Source: VRUE01 sp963706605 (GTDB lineage Bacteria > Actinomycetota > Thermoleophilia > Solirubrobacterales > 70-9). From it: 64,000 bases of DNA. Numbering within the stretch: position 1 is the stretch's first letter; each line of letters opens with the position of its first letter. The DNA lies in contig OY970165.1 in assembly GCA_963706605.1 (NCBI GenBank), positions 62,001 through 126,000 on the forward strand, given 5' to 3'. Shown one piece after another: positions 21,530 through 29,831 of the stretch. A program made the translations under genes and the position numbers. The notes below the pieces were generated by a model, which worked only from the letters and a program-made list of their open reading frames with translations, searched no databases and was not told the origin of the DNA.

Positions 21530-22847
21530 CCTCGGCCTCCGCGTCGCGCTCCTCCTCGTCGTGGATCATCTCCTCGTCGAGGGCGAGGCCCTGGTGATGG
21601 AGGATGTGGCCGAGCTTGTCGCGCTTCGCCCGCAGATAGGCCTCGTTGTGGGTGTTGGGGGCGGACTCGATCGGCACCTGCTCGCTGACGGAGAGGCCGT
21701 AGCCCTCGAGGCCGACGATCTTTTTCGGGTTGTTGGTAAGGATGCGGATGCTGGTCAGGCCAAGGTCGCCGAGGATCTGAGCGCCGATCCCGTAGTCGCG
21801 GAGGTCGGCCGGCAGGCCGAGCTTCAGATTGGCCTCGACCGTGTCGGCGCCCTCCTCCTGGAGTTTGTACGCGCGCAGCTTGTTGAGCAGGCCGATCCCT
21901 CTCCCCTCCTGGGAGAGGTAGAGCAGGACGCCCTGACCCTCGCGCTCGATCATCGCCAGCGCCGAGGCCAGCTGCTCACCGCAGTCACAGCGCATGCTGT
22001 GGAAGACATCGCCGGTCAGGCACTCGCTGTGGACGCGGACCAGCACGTCCTCGGCTCCGTCGACCTCGCCCTTGACCATCGCCACGTGGTGTTTGTCGTC
22101 GACCAGCGAGCGGTAGCCGACCGCGGTGAAGTCACCGAAGGAGGTCGGCAGCGCGGTGTCGACCACCCGCTCGACCAGCTTCTCGGTGCGACGGCGGTAG
22201 GCGATCAGATCGGCGACCGTGACCATCTTCAGGTTGTGCCGCTCGCAGTACGGGATCAGGTCGGGAACTCGGGCCATGGTGCCATCGTCGTTCATCACCT
22301 CGCAGATCACGCCGGCCGGGATCAGGCCGGCGAGGCGGGCGAGGTCGACGCTGGCCTCGGTGTGGCCGGTGCGCTCGAGCACGCCGCCGTCTTTCGCCCG
22401 CAGCGGAAACATGTGGCCGGGAACGACGATGTCGCGCGAGCCCGAGCTGGGATCGATCGCGACCTGAATCGTGTGGGCGCGGTCGTGGGCGGAGATCCCG
22501 GTGCTGACACCGCCCGCCGCCTCGATCGTCACCGTGAAGGCGGTCTGCAGCGGCGCCTCGTTCTTGGCCGCCATCAGGTTGAGGCCGAGCTGCTCACAGC
22601 GCTCCGCCGTCAACGCCAGGCAGATCAGGCCGCGCGCCTCCTTGGCCATGAAGTTGACCGCCTCGGGGGTGGCGAACTGGGCGGCCATCACCAGGTCGCC
22701 CTCGTTCTCGCGGTCCTCGCCGTCGCAGACGACGACCATGCGGCCGCGGCGGATCTCCTCGACCGCCTCCTCGATCGTCGAGAACGGGCTCTCGCCCGCC
22801 GCCTGCTCCGACTCCTCTTTTCTCTGCGTCTCCGTCATCTGGCTCAC
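21522..22847 (-). CDS. ribBA: Bifunctional DHBP synthase / GTP cyclohydrolase II
   Basis: A fusion of both riboflavin entry enzymes, 441 residues. The N-terminal half (DGEDRENEGDLVMAAQ near 42-57; GHTEASVDLARLAG) makes 3,4-dihydroxy-2-butanone 4-phosphate from ribulose 5-phosphate. The C-terminal half (RVHSECLTGDVFHSMRCDCGEQL, with the zinc cysteines; LSQEGRGIGL) opens GTP. The GTP cyclohydrolase active-site residues appear intact. Its start overlaps the ribE stop by 4 bases. Confidence 0.96.
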   Translation of the reverse strand: MSQMTETQRKEESEQAAGESPFSTIEEAVEEIRRGRMVVVCDGEDRENEGDLVMAAQFATPEAVNFMAKEARGLICLALTAERCEQLGLNLMAAKNEAPLQTAFTVTIEAAGGVSTGISAHDRAHTIQVAIDPSSGSRDIVVPGHMFPLRAKDGGVLERTGHTEASVDLARLAGLIPAGVICEVMNDDGTMARVPDLIPYCERHNLKMVTVADLIAYRRRTEKLVERVVDTALPTSFGDFTAVGYRSLVDDKHHVAMVKGEVDGAEDVLVRVHSECLTGDVFHSMRCDCGEQLASALAMIEREGQGVLLYLSQEGRGIGLLNKLRAYKLQEEGADTVEANLKLGLPADLRDYGIGAQILGDLGLTSIRILTNNPKKIVGLEGYGLSVSEQVPIESAPNTHNEAYLRAKRDKLGHILHHQGLALDEEMIHDEEERDAEAEGG

Positions 22848-23449
22848 GCTTGCTCCTTTCCAGCGAATGGTGACACCAACCGCTCCACGTACTTTGCGAC
22901 CACGTCACACTCGACGTTGATCTTGCCTCCGGGCTCGGCTTCGCCCAGGTTCGTCCGCTCCAGCGTCTCGGGGATCAACGAGACCTCGACCCAGCCCTCG
23001 CCCAACTCCGCGACGGTGAGGCTGACCCCGTCCAGCGTGATCGAGCCCTTGTCGATCACGTAGCGCATCAACCTCGGGGGCAGGGCGACACGGATACGCC
23101 TGGCGAACCCGTCCTCCGCGGCCACGGCGACCTCGCCGACCCCGTCGACGTGACCCTGGACGATGTGGCCGCCGAGCCGATCGGCTGCCCTCATCGCGAG
23201 CTCCAGGTTGACGCTGTCACCAGCCTCCAAGCCTCCGAGCGAAGTCACCTCGAGCGTCTGGTTCATCGCCTCGGTCTCGAAGCGATCCTCGCTGACGCCG
23301 GTCGCCGTCAGGCAGACGCCGTTCACGGCAACCGAGTCACCGCCTGCGATATCCGCTCCAATCGTCGTGATGATGCGAAGGCGCGCCCCATCCGCGTCTC
23401 TCTCAACGGCCTCGACCCGGCCCACGTCCCCGATCAGCCCGGTGAACAC
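22844..23449 (-). CDS. ribE: Riboflavin synthase alpha chain
   Basis: Dismutates two lumazines to riboflavin. The 201-residue product begins with the diagnostic MFTGLIGDVGRV and has two tandem lumazine-binding domains, each with a VAVNGVCLT / ITLDGVSLTV motif (about 41-49 and 136-146), and GGHIVQGHVDGVG between them. It sits 1 base from ribD and overlaps ribBA. Confidence 0.97.
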   Translation of the reverse strand: MFTGLIGDVGRVEAVERDADGARLRIITTIGADIAGGDSVAVNGVCLTATGVSEDRFETEAMNQTLEVTSLGGLEAGDSVNLELAMRAADRLGGHIVQGHVDGVGEVAVAAEDGFARRIRVALPPRLMRYVIDKGSITLDGVSLTVAELGEGWVEVSLIPETLERTNLGEAEPGGKINVECDVVAKYVERLVSPFAGKEQA

Positions 23450-23450
23450 C

Positions 23451-24545
23451 TCACCACTCCTTGAAACGGGTCGTGATCAGCGTGTCCTCGACTGAGTCCA
23501 GGGGGTCAATGCGCTTGCCGTCGCCGAGCAGAACCGAAGCAATGAAGATGCGCGACTCGTCGACCTGATCGGCGTCGACGAAGGCCCTCGAAAGGGCGGC
23601 GCCGCCCTCGAGGAAAAGGCTGGTGACATTGCGGCGCCCCAGCTCGGACAGGGCGGAGTCGATGCGGTCGGCGACGAGGATCTCGGCGCCGGCGTCGCGC
23701 AAAGCGGCGACGCGCGCCGGGTCGGCGTCCTGAGAGACGACGGCGATCACCGGAGACTGGTCGAGCGTTTGGAGGAGCCGGGAGTCGAGCGGCAGGCGCG
23801 CCCGGCGGTCGAAGACGACCCGAATCGGCTGGCGCGCACCCCCGCGTTCGCACTTTTCCTTGTTATAGGAGGAAAACTGCGAACGCGGGGGGCGGGCGGT
23901 TAGGAGGGGGTCGTCGGCGAGGACGGTGCCGATGCCCACGGCGATCGCGTCTGACTCGGCTCGCCAGCGATGGACGAGCTCGCGGCTGTGCTCACCGCTG
24001 ATCCAGGGGGAGTCGCCCGGCGCGGTCGTCGTCTGCCCGTCCAGCGACATCGCCAGCTTAAGCGTCACCAGCGGCAGGCCGGTGCGGGCGTGCTTGCGGA
24101 AGGGCTGGTTGAGCAGGCGCGCTGCGGTCGCCTCCTCACCGGCGGCGAGCTCGACCTCGACGCCGCCGTCGCGCAGGATGCCGGGCCCGCGGCCGGCGGC
24201 CTTCTCGCTGGGGTCCTCGGACGCGATCACGACCCGCCTGACCCCCGCCTCCAGGATCGCCTCGGTGCAGGGCGGCTGCCGCCCCTGGTGCGCGCAGGGC
24301 TCGAGCGTCACGTACATCGTCGCCCCGCGCGGATCCTCTCCACGCCCACGGCAATCCTCGAGCGCCGCCCGCTCGGCATGGAGGTACCCCAGCTTCGCGT
24401 GGAAACCCTCGCCGATCACGGCCCCGTCACGCACGATCACCGCCCCGACCAGCGGATTGGGGCTGACCTTCCCCCGCCCGCCCTCGGCCAGCTCCAGCGC
24501 CCGCTGCAGATGCTCGCGATCCGTGGCTGTGAGCTGGCTGTTCAT
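23451..24545 (-). CDS. ribD: Bifunctional deaminase/reductase RibD
   Basis: Carries out the second and third steps of riboflavin synthesis. The deaminase domain has the zinc motifs HAERAAL and PCAHQGRQPPC. The reductase domain has LKLAMSLDGQTTT, GIGTVLADDPLLTAR and the C-terminal SLFLEGGAALSRAF. The start MNSQLTATDREHL at 24545 is preferred to one 10 codons upstream that would cross a palindrome. Between TARPP and RQPIRVV it has a 14-residue stretch (RSQFSSYNKEKCERGG...) encoded by a quasi-palindrome at 23839-23891. First gene of the rib operon; there is no room upstream for an FMN riboswitch. Confidence 0.95.
   Translation of the reverse strand: MNSQLTATDREHLQRALELAEGGRGKVSPNPLVGAVIVRDGAVIGEGFHAKLGYLHAERAALEDCRGRGEDPRGATMYVTLEPCAHQGRQPPCTEAILEAGVRRVVIASEDPSEKAAGRGPGILRDGGVEVELAAGEEATAARLLNQPFRKHARTGLPLVTLKLAMSLDGQTTTAPGDSPWISGEHSRELVHRWRAESDAIAVGIGTVLADDPLLTARPPRSQFSSYNKEKCERGGARQPIRVVFDRRARLPLDSRLLQTLDQSPVIAVVSQDADPARVAALRDAGAEILVADRIDSALSELGRRNVTSLFLEGGAALSRAFVDADQVDESRIFIASVLLGDGKRIDPLDSVEDTLITTRFKEW
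23839..23891. repeat. Quasi-palindrome inside ribD
   Basis: CCCCCGCGTTCGCA (23839-23852) pairs exactly with TGCGAACGCGGGGG (23878-23891). After a single C-C mismatch, TTTTCCT pairs with AGGAAAA, giving a stem of 22 positions around a 9-base loop. It is read through in frame within the reductase domain. Confidence 0.8.
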
Positions 24546-24550
24546 GCGAC

Positions 24551-24568
24551 TGATTGACCAGTCAATCA
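24551..24568. promoter_or_regulatory. 18-bp palindrome between ribD and the glycosyltransferase, possible operator
   Basis: TGATTGAC-CA-GTCAATCA is a perfect palindrome 6 bases before the ribD ATG and 52 bases before the divergent glycosyltransferase start. Its size and position fit a dimeric repressor site, but no regulator gene is adjacent. Confidence 0.45.
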
Positions 24569-24619
24569 ACAGCATCTTACTCCCCGGCCGCCGGGGTCTA
24601 CGGATACCCTGCTCGCCCA

Positions 24620-25606
24620 GTGAAGCTGATCATCCAGATCCCCTGCTTGAACGAGGAGGCGACGCTGCCGGAGACGATCGCGGCCCTGCCGCGACGAATC
24701 GAGGGCATCGACGAGGTCGAGCTGCTCGTCATCGACGACGGCTCGACCGACCGCACGGTCGCGGTGGCGCGCGAGTGCGGGGTCGAGCACATCGTCCGCC
24801 TCACCAACAACAAGGGCCTGGCGGCGGCCTTCCAGGCCGGGCTCGACGCCTGCCTCAAGCTCGGCGCCGACGTCGTCGTCAACACCGACGCCGACAACCA
24901 GTACAGCGGCGCCGATGTGCCGAAGCTCCTCGCACCGATCCTCGCCGGCGAGGCCGACATGGTCGTCGGCGACCGCCGGATCGGCACGATCGAGCACTTC
25001 TCCGGCCAGAAGAAGGCGCTGCAACGGATTGGCAGCTGGGTCGTGCGCAGGCTCTCGGGAACGGAGATCGCCGACACGACCTCGGGCTTCCGCGCCTACA
25101 ACCGCGAGGCGGCGCTGGGTCTGCTGGTCGCCGACAACTTCACCTACACCCTGGAGAGCCTGATCCAGGCCGGCAAGATGCTGGTCGCCGTCGACCAGGT
25201 GGAGATCTCGACCAACCCGCAGACGCGCGAGTCGCGCCTCTTCGCCTCGACCGGCGGCTACGTGCGCCGCAACGCGCTCTCGATCCTGCGCATCTACGCC
25301 CGCTACGAGCCGCTGCGGGTGTTCGCCACCGCCAGCCTGCTCGTCGCCCTGCTGGCGCTCGCCGCCTGGCTGCCCTTCCTGCTCGACTGGATCCTCAACG
25401 GCGACAGCAGCGGCCACATCCAGTCGCTGATCCTCGGCGGGGTTCTCCTGATCGCGGCGGTGCAGCTGATGGCGCTGGGCGTGATCGGCGACTTGCTCGC
25501 CGGGCAGCGGGTGATGACTCAGCGCGTCTTCGAGCGGGTGCGGCGGGTCGAGCTCTCACTCGGGGTCGAGCCGTCCCACTACGAGCCCGGCGCGCCGAAA
25601 CGCTGA
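24620..25606 (+). CDS. Family 2 glycosyltransferase (dolichyl-phosphate mannose synthase-like)
   Basis: A 328-residue GT-A glycosyltransferase. GTG 24620 opens directly on the catalytic domain (VKLIIQIPCLNEEATLPETI); VIDDGSTDRT, NTDADNQYSGADV (metal-binding DxD) and DTTSGFRAYNREAA follow. Two C-terminal membrane helices (about 236-255 and 270-293) anchor it. Such enzymes transfer a sugar from a nucleotide donor to a polyprenyl phosphate. The stop overlaps the next gene's ATG (TGATG), coupling it to a flippase, so the pair probably make and export a lipid-linked glycan. Sugar unknown. Confidence 0.85.
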   Translation: MKLIIQIPCLNEEATLPETIAALPRRIEGIDEVELLVIDDGSTDRTVAVARECGVEHIVRLTNNKGLAAAFQAGLDACLKLGADVVVNTDADNQYSGADVPKLLAPILAGEADMVVGDRRIGTIEHFSGQKKALQRIGSWVVRRLSGTEIADTTSGFRAYNREAALGLLVADNFTYTLESLIQAGKMLVAVDQVEISTNPQTRESRLFASTGGYVRRNALSILRIYARYEPLRVFATASLLVALLALAAWLPFLLDWILNGDSSGHIQSLILGGVLLIAAVQLMALGVIGDLLAGQRVMTQRVFERVRRVELSLGVEPSHYEPGAPKR

Positions 25607-27084
25607 TGAGACTGTGGCCGAAATCCGCGGGCTCCGAGCCGGAGCCCACCCCCGCCGACGGCTCCGCGACCGCCGAGTACGGCCGCCTGGCGAGCTTCCT
25701 CGCGGTCGGCGTCGGCCTCACCGGGCTGATCACCTATACCTACTTCCTGATCGCGTCGCACGTGCTCTCCAAGCCGGACTACGGGCAGATCACGGTGCTC
25801 TGGTCGGCCGTCTTCATCACGATCTCGACCCTCTACCGGCCGGTCGAACAGCTGCTCTCCCGCCACATCTCCGAACGGCTGGTGAAGAGAGAACCGATCG
25901 GGCAGCCGATGCGGGTCGCCGCGACGATCCAGCTCAGCCTGGCGGTCTTCTTCGCGGTGACGGCGCTGGCGCTTCGGGGGCCGATCCAGGACAACCTGTT
26001 GGAAGGCAACGAAACCCTCTACTGGGTCTTCTTCGGCGCGGTCCTCTTCTACGCCGCCAGCTACTTCGCCCGCGGCTTCCTCGCCGGCCAGCGCCGCTTC
26101 GGCCTCTTCACCGCCCTGATCCTCTCCGAGTCGGTCTTCCGCACCTCCTTCGCCGTGCTCGTCGCCGTCAGCCTGCTCGAAGGCCAGTCCGCGGTCGCGA
26201 TCGGGATCGTCGCCGCCCCCTCGCTCAGCCTGATGGTCGTACCCCTTGCCTTCCTGCGGAGAGCCCAGAATGAGCGGCGGGCCGCCCCCGGCATGCCCGG
26301 ACGCGAAGCGGAGGACATGGCGGAGGAGAAATCCCCATCCGGCTCCGATCGCAATCTGACTCCTTCGGAGTCGGATGGGGATTTCTCCCTTAAGACGGGC
26401 ACCGGCTTCGCTGCTGCGGTGCTCGTGATCATGTTCAGCGAACAGGCCTTCCTCAATGCCGGACCGCTGATCGCGCGTGGCCTGCAGGGCGCCGCGGCCG
26501 CCGGCTTCATCTTCAACGTGCTGATGATCGCCCGCGCCCCGTTGCAGCTCTTCCAGGCGGTCTCGACCAGCATCCTTCCCCACCTGACCAGCCTCCACAC
26601 CTCGACCAAGGAGGGCAGCGAGCGGGAGTTCCATCGCTCGGTGCGGATGGTCCTGCTCGGGATCACCGCCTTCACGGCGGTGGTGGCGATCACGGTGCTG
26701 ATCGACGGCCCCAGGCTGATGCAGATCGCCTTCAGCAAGAAGTTCACCTACGACCGCGAGGGCCTGCTGCTGGTGACGCTGGGGATGGGGCTCTACCTGG
26801 CCTCGGTCACCGTCAACCAGGCCTGCCTGGCGCAGGGCCAGGTGCGGCGTGCGGCCGCCCGCTGGATCGTCTGCTCGGCCCTCTTCATCGGCTGGAACTT
26901 CATCCCCCTCGTCAGCAACGAGTTCCGCCGCGTCGAGATCGGCTTCGCCCTCACCGCCGGGATCCTCTTCGTCCTGCTCCTCTTCATCTACCGCCGCCCG
27001 CGCGAACGGGCCGAGGACGTGCCGGAAGCCGGCTCCGCAGAGGAGCTGGAGGCGCAGCTGGCGGCTATCGACGAGTCGGTCTGA
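25606..27084 (+). CDS. Oligosaccharide flippase-type membrane protein (MATE/MVF superfamily)
   Basis: A 492-residue polytopic protein with about 12-14 hydrophobic helices, beginning after a Pro/Glu-rich N-terminus (TAEYGRLASFLAVGVGLTGL, then TYTYFLIASHVLSKPDYGQI). The layout and the YGQ motif fit polysaccharide exporters that flip lipid-linked sugars. It is translationally coupled to the glycosyltransferase. A hydrophilic loop around residues 235-262 (EEKSPSGSDRNLTPSESDGDF) is encoded by a 64-bp quasi-palindrome, probably an in-frame insertion into a cytoplasmic loop. Confidence 0.82.
   Translation: MRLWPKSAGSEPEPTPADGSATAEYGRLASFLAVGVGLTGLITYTYFLIASHVLSKPDYGQITVLWSAVFITISTLYRPVEQLLSRHISERLVKREPIGQPMRVAATIQLSLAVFFAVTALALRGPIQDNLLEGNETLYWVFFGAVLFYAASYFARGFLAGQRRFGLFTALILSESVFRTSFAVLVAVSLLEGQSAVAIGIVAAPSLSLMVVPLAFLRRAQNERRAAPGMPGREAEDMAEEKSPSGSDRNLTPSESDGDFSLKTGTGFAAAVLVIMFSEQAFLNAGPLIARGLQGAAAAGFIFNVLMIARAPLQLFQAVSTSILPHLTSLHTSTKEGSEREFHRSVRMVLLGITAFTAVVAITVLIDGPRLMQIAFSKKFTYDREGLLLVTLGMGLYLASVTVNQACLAQGQVRRAAARWIVCSALFIGWNFIPLVSNEFRRVEIGFALTAGILFVLLLFIYRRPRERAEDVPEAGSAEELEAQLAAIDESV
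26325..26388. repeat. Quasi-palindrome inside the flippase gene
   Basis: GGAGAAATCCCCATCCG (26325-26341) pairs exactly with 26372-26388. After one mismatch, CTCCGA pairs with TCGGAG, leaving a 16-base loop. The stem of 24 positions with a single internal mismatch is the same architecture as the one in ribD, but the sequence is unrelated. Confidence 0.8.
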
Positions 27085-27104
27085 TGGTTCACTAGGGTCC
27101 GTCG

Positions 27105-28900
27105 ATGGGTGGACACGACGCCGAGCTGATCCTGGGAGCCGGCGCCCTGCTCGCGGCGGGAATCGTGGGAGCGCTGTTGGCGGAGCGGATGCGCATCCCC
27201 GGCCTCCTCCTCTTCCTCGCACTCGGGATGCTCGCCGGCTCCGAAGGAATCGGCGGGATCGCCTTCGACAACACGGAGCTGGCCCGCACCCTCGGCACGA
27301 TCGCCCTCGTCCTGATCCTCTTCGAGGGTGGGCTGACCGCCGGCTGGTCCGAGATCCGCCCGGTGCTGGGAACCGCGGCCTCGCTGGCGACCCTCGGGAC
27401 CGCCATCACCGCGGTCATCGCGGGTCTCGCCGCGAAGTGGATCTTCGACCTCAGCACGCTGGAAGGGATGCTCGTCGGCGCCGCCGTCGCGGCCACCGAC
27501 TCGGCCGCGATCTTCGCCGTTCTGCGCCGCTCGACCCTGAAGAAGCGACTGGCCCGCTCGCTGGAGGGGGAGTCGGGGATGAACGACCCGGTGGCGCTGC
27601 TGCTGGTGATCGGCTTCATCGACTGGATCCAGCAGCCCGACTACGGGCTTGCCGACATGGCCGGCCTGCTGGTCCTCAAACTGGCGCTGGGCGCGGCGAT
27701 CGGCCTCGCCCTGGGCCGGCTCGCCGTCGCCGCCCTCGACCGGGTGCGGCTACCCACCGACGGCATCTACCCGGTGGCGACGATCGCGATCGCCGGGCTC
27801 GCCTACGGCCTCGCCGAGGTGGCGCACGGCTCGGGCCTGCTCGCCACCTACCTGACCGCGCTGGCGCTCGGCTCCGGCAACATCCCGGCGCGCCGTACGA
27901 TCGTCGCCTTCCACGAGGGGGTGGGCTGGGTCGCCCAGATCGGGCTCTTCATCCTGCTCGGCCTGCTCGTCTTCCCCAGCACGCTCGGTGACGTCGCCCT
28001 CGAAGGCCTGGCGCTCTCGGCGGCGCTGATCCTGGTCGCGCGGCCCCTCGCCGCCTTCGCGGCAACGCTCCTCTCGCCGCTCGGGGTGCGCGAGCGGGCG
28101 ATGCTGGGCTGGGCGGGCCTGCGGGGCGCGACGCCGATCTGGCTCGCCACGTTCCCCGTCGTCGCCGGCGTCGGCAGCGGCCAGGAGCTCTTCGCGATCG
28201 TCTTCTTCGTCGTCGTCACCTCGACCCTGGTCCAGGGGGCGAGCTTCGAGCCGCTGGCCCGCCGCTTGGGACTGACCACCGACGAGCCGGCGCTGCCCCG
28301 GCGCCTGCTCGAGTCGGGGCGGATCCGGCGCATGGGCGGTGACGTCGTCTCCTATCGCCTTCGGCCTGGCGCCGCAGCCGCCGGGCACCTGGTGCGCGAA
28401 CTTGGCCTGCCGCGCGAGGCGCTGGTCAACGTGATCGTCCGCGACGGCCGGGCGCTGCCGCCGCGCGGCTCGACCGAGGTGCGCGAGGGGGACGAGCTGC
28501 ACATTCTGGTTCGCGGCGAGCTGCGCAAGGAGGTCGAGGAGCTGACCCGGCGCTGGCACGAGGGACCGGTGGGCGAGCCGCCCCCGCCGCAGCTCCCCCC
28601 CGCGGCGCCCCCCAGGTCTTCACGGTGCGACCGGGCGGAGAGATCGAGGACCCCTCGGCGCCGCGCGAGATCGACGGCATAGCCGTGGTCGCGATCCTGC
28701 GCAGCCGCCGCGACCGCGGCAGCGCCCTGGTCACCCTCGCCGACGGCCGCTACGCGCTGGTAACGGAGACGATCGTCGCGATCGGGGGGCGCCACGCACT
28801 GGCCCGCTGGTGCGAGCGCCGCGCCCAGCGCAGCGGCGACGACCCGGCAGAGAGGGCCTGGTGGCAGGAGGTGATCGGCGCGCTGATAGCTCGCGGCTAA
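27105..28900 (+). CDS. K+/H+ antiporter (CPA1/NhaP2-type), -1 frameshift in a C-tract
   Basis: Cation/proton antiporter. The N-terminal ~400 residues contain about 12 helices with ILFEGGLTAGW, AAVAATDSAAIFAVLRR and LEGESGMNDPVALLL (the ND pair of the ion site), followed by a TrkA-C-like regulatory domain (VREGDELHILVRGELRKEVEEL). The frame is lost at the C6 run at 28608-28613. One added C restores QVFTVRPGGEIEDPS... through WWQEVIGALIARG, a C-terminal domain seen in actinobacterial homologs, for 598 residues in all. Without the correction the protein ends at 28682 with 525 residues. The stop overlaps convergent rpe. Confidence 0.85.
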
Positions 28901-29583
28901 GCGGCGCCGGCCGCGGCGGCTATCTCGGTGTAGGCAGCGGCGGGATCGGCGGCGCCGAACACTGCTGAGCCGGCGACGAAGAGGGATGCGCCGGCCTCGG
29001 CGATCGAGCCGGCGGTCGAGGCGTCGATGCCGCCGTCGACCTCGATCCTGGCGTCGCCGATGAGCGGCGCCAGACGGGAGACCTTCTCGGGCGAGCCCTC
29101 GATGAAGGCCTGCCCGCCCCAGCCCGGGTTGACGGTCATGCAGAGGGCGATGTCGGCGTGGCCGCGCAGCTCGCTCACCGCCTCCACCGGAGTGCCGGGA
29201 TTGATCGCCACCCCGGCCAAGCAGCCGAGCTCGCGGATCGCCGCCAGAGTGCGATTGGCGTGCGGGGTCACCTCCTCGTGGAAGGTGATCGAGTCGGCGC
29301 CGGCCGCGGCGAAGGCCTCGATGTGGCGCTCGGGCGCCTCGATCATCAGGTGGACGTCGACCGCGCCGCCTGCCGCGTGCACCTGGTCGGCGATCGAAGC
29401 GGCCACCAGCGGGCCGATCGTGATCGGCGGCACGAAATGCCCGTCCATCACGTCGACGTGGATCAGCCGCGCGCCCGCCGCCATCACCTCCTCGACCTGG
29501 GAGCCGAGCCGCGAGAAGTCCGCCGAGAGGATCGAAGGCGCGACCCGCCGCTGCGCCAGCAGTCCCGCCATTCGCTCACTCAT
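28897..29583 (-). CDS. rpe: Ribulose-phosphate 3-epimerase
   Basis: Interconverts ribulose 5-phosphate and xylulose 5-phosphate in the pentose phosphate pathway. The 228-residue TIM barrel has APSILSADFSRLGSQVEEV (about 16-34), HVDVMDGHFVPPITIGP (43-59, metal ligands), VHLMIEAPERHIEAF, MTVNPGWGGQAFI and EVDGGIDASTAG. It closes the priA-def-fmt-rsmB-Zn ribbon-rpe run and overlaps the Zn-ribbon gene by 4 bases. Confidence 0.97.
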   Translation of the reverse strand: MSERMAGLLAQRRVAPSILSADFSRLGSQVEEVMAAGARLIHVDVMDGHFVPPITIGPLVAASIADQVHAAGGAVDVHLMIEAPERHIEAFAAAGADSITFHEEVTPHANRTLAAIRELGCLAGVAINPGTPVEAVSELRGHADIALCMTVNPGWGGQAFIEGSPEKVSRLAPLIGDARIEVDGGIDASTAGSIAEAGASLFVAGSAVFGAADPAAAYTEIAAAAGAA

Positions 29584-29831
29584 ATGGGCCTAAGCATCGA
29601 ATCTCCGCACATCTGACACGTCATGTCCTCGGTGGTGCTCATCCGCGCGATCGTCTGGTGTTCGCCGCAGTTCGGACACTGCGAGACCAGCTCGAAGCGG
29701 CGCAGACAGTACACGCAGCGGAAGCGGCCGGGCAGTTGCGACGGTCGCAGCCAGGGCTCGCTGCAGCCAGGGCATTTGGCCCGCTTCAACACGGCCGGCG
29801 CTCTGCTGCTCGATTCATCGCTGCTCATCAT
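29580..29831 (-). CDS. Small double zinc-ribbon protein (YfgJ/DUF1407-like)
   Basis: An 83-residue protein with four evenly spaced CxxC pairs at 20-23, 39-42, 52-55 and 72-75, enough for two zinc ribbons: CPGC, CVYC, CPNC and CQMC. The spacing and the FRCVYCLRRFELVSQCPNCG core resemble E. coli YfgJ (DUF1407). The N-terminus overlaps the rsmB end by 17 bases and the stop overlaps rpe, so it belongs to the operon. Function unknown; an RNA- or ribosome-related role is only suggested by its neighbours. The start could also be the second Met. Confidence 0.72.
   Translation of the reverse strand: MMSSDESSSRAPAVLKRAKCPGCSEPWLRPSQLPGRFRCVYCLRRFELVSQCPNCGEHQTIARMSTTEDMTCQMCGDSMLRPI

Noticed and set aside
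24546..24619. Possible FMN riboswitch before ribD
   Set aside because: The 74-base gap is too short, and the conserved FMN-aptamer segments are absent.
28897..28900. Shared CTAA stop overlaps (antiporter/rpe and vapC/ribH) as a regulatory motif
   Set aside because: Opposed TAA and TAG stops overlap this way by chance in densely packed convergent genes.
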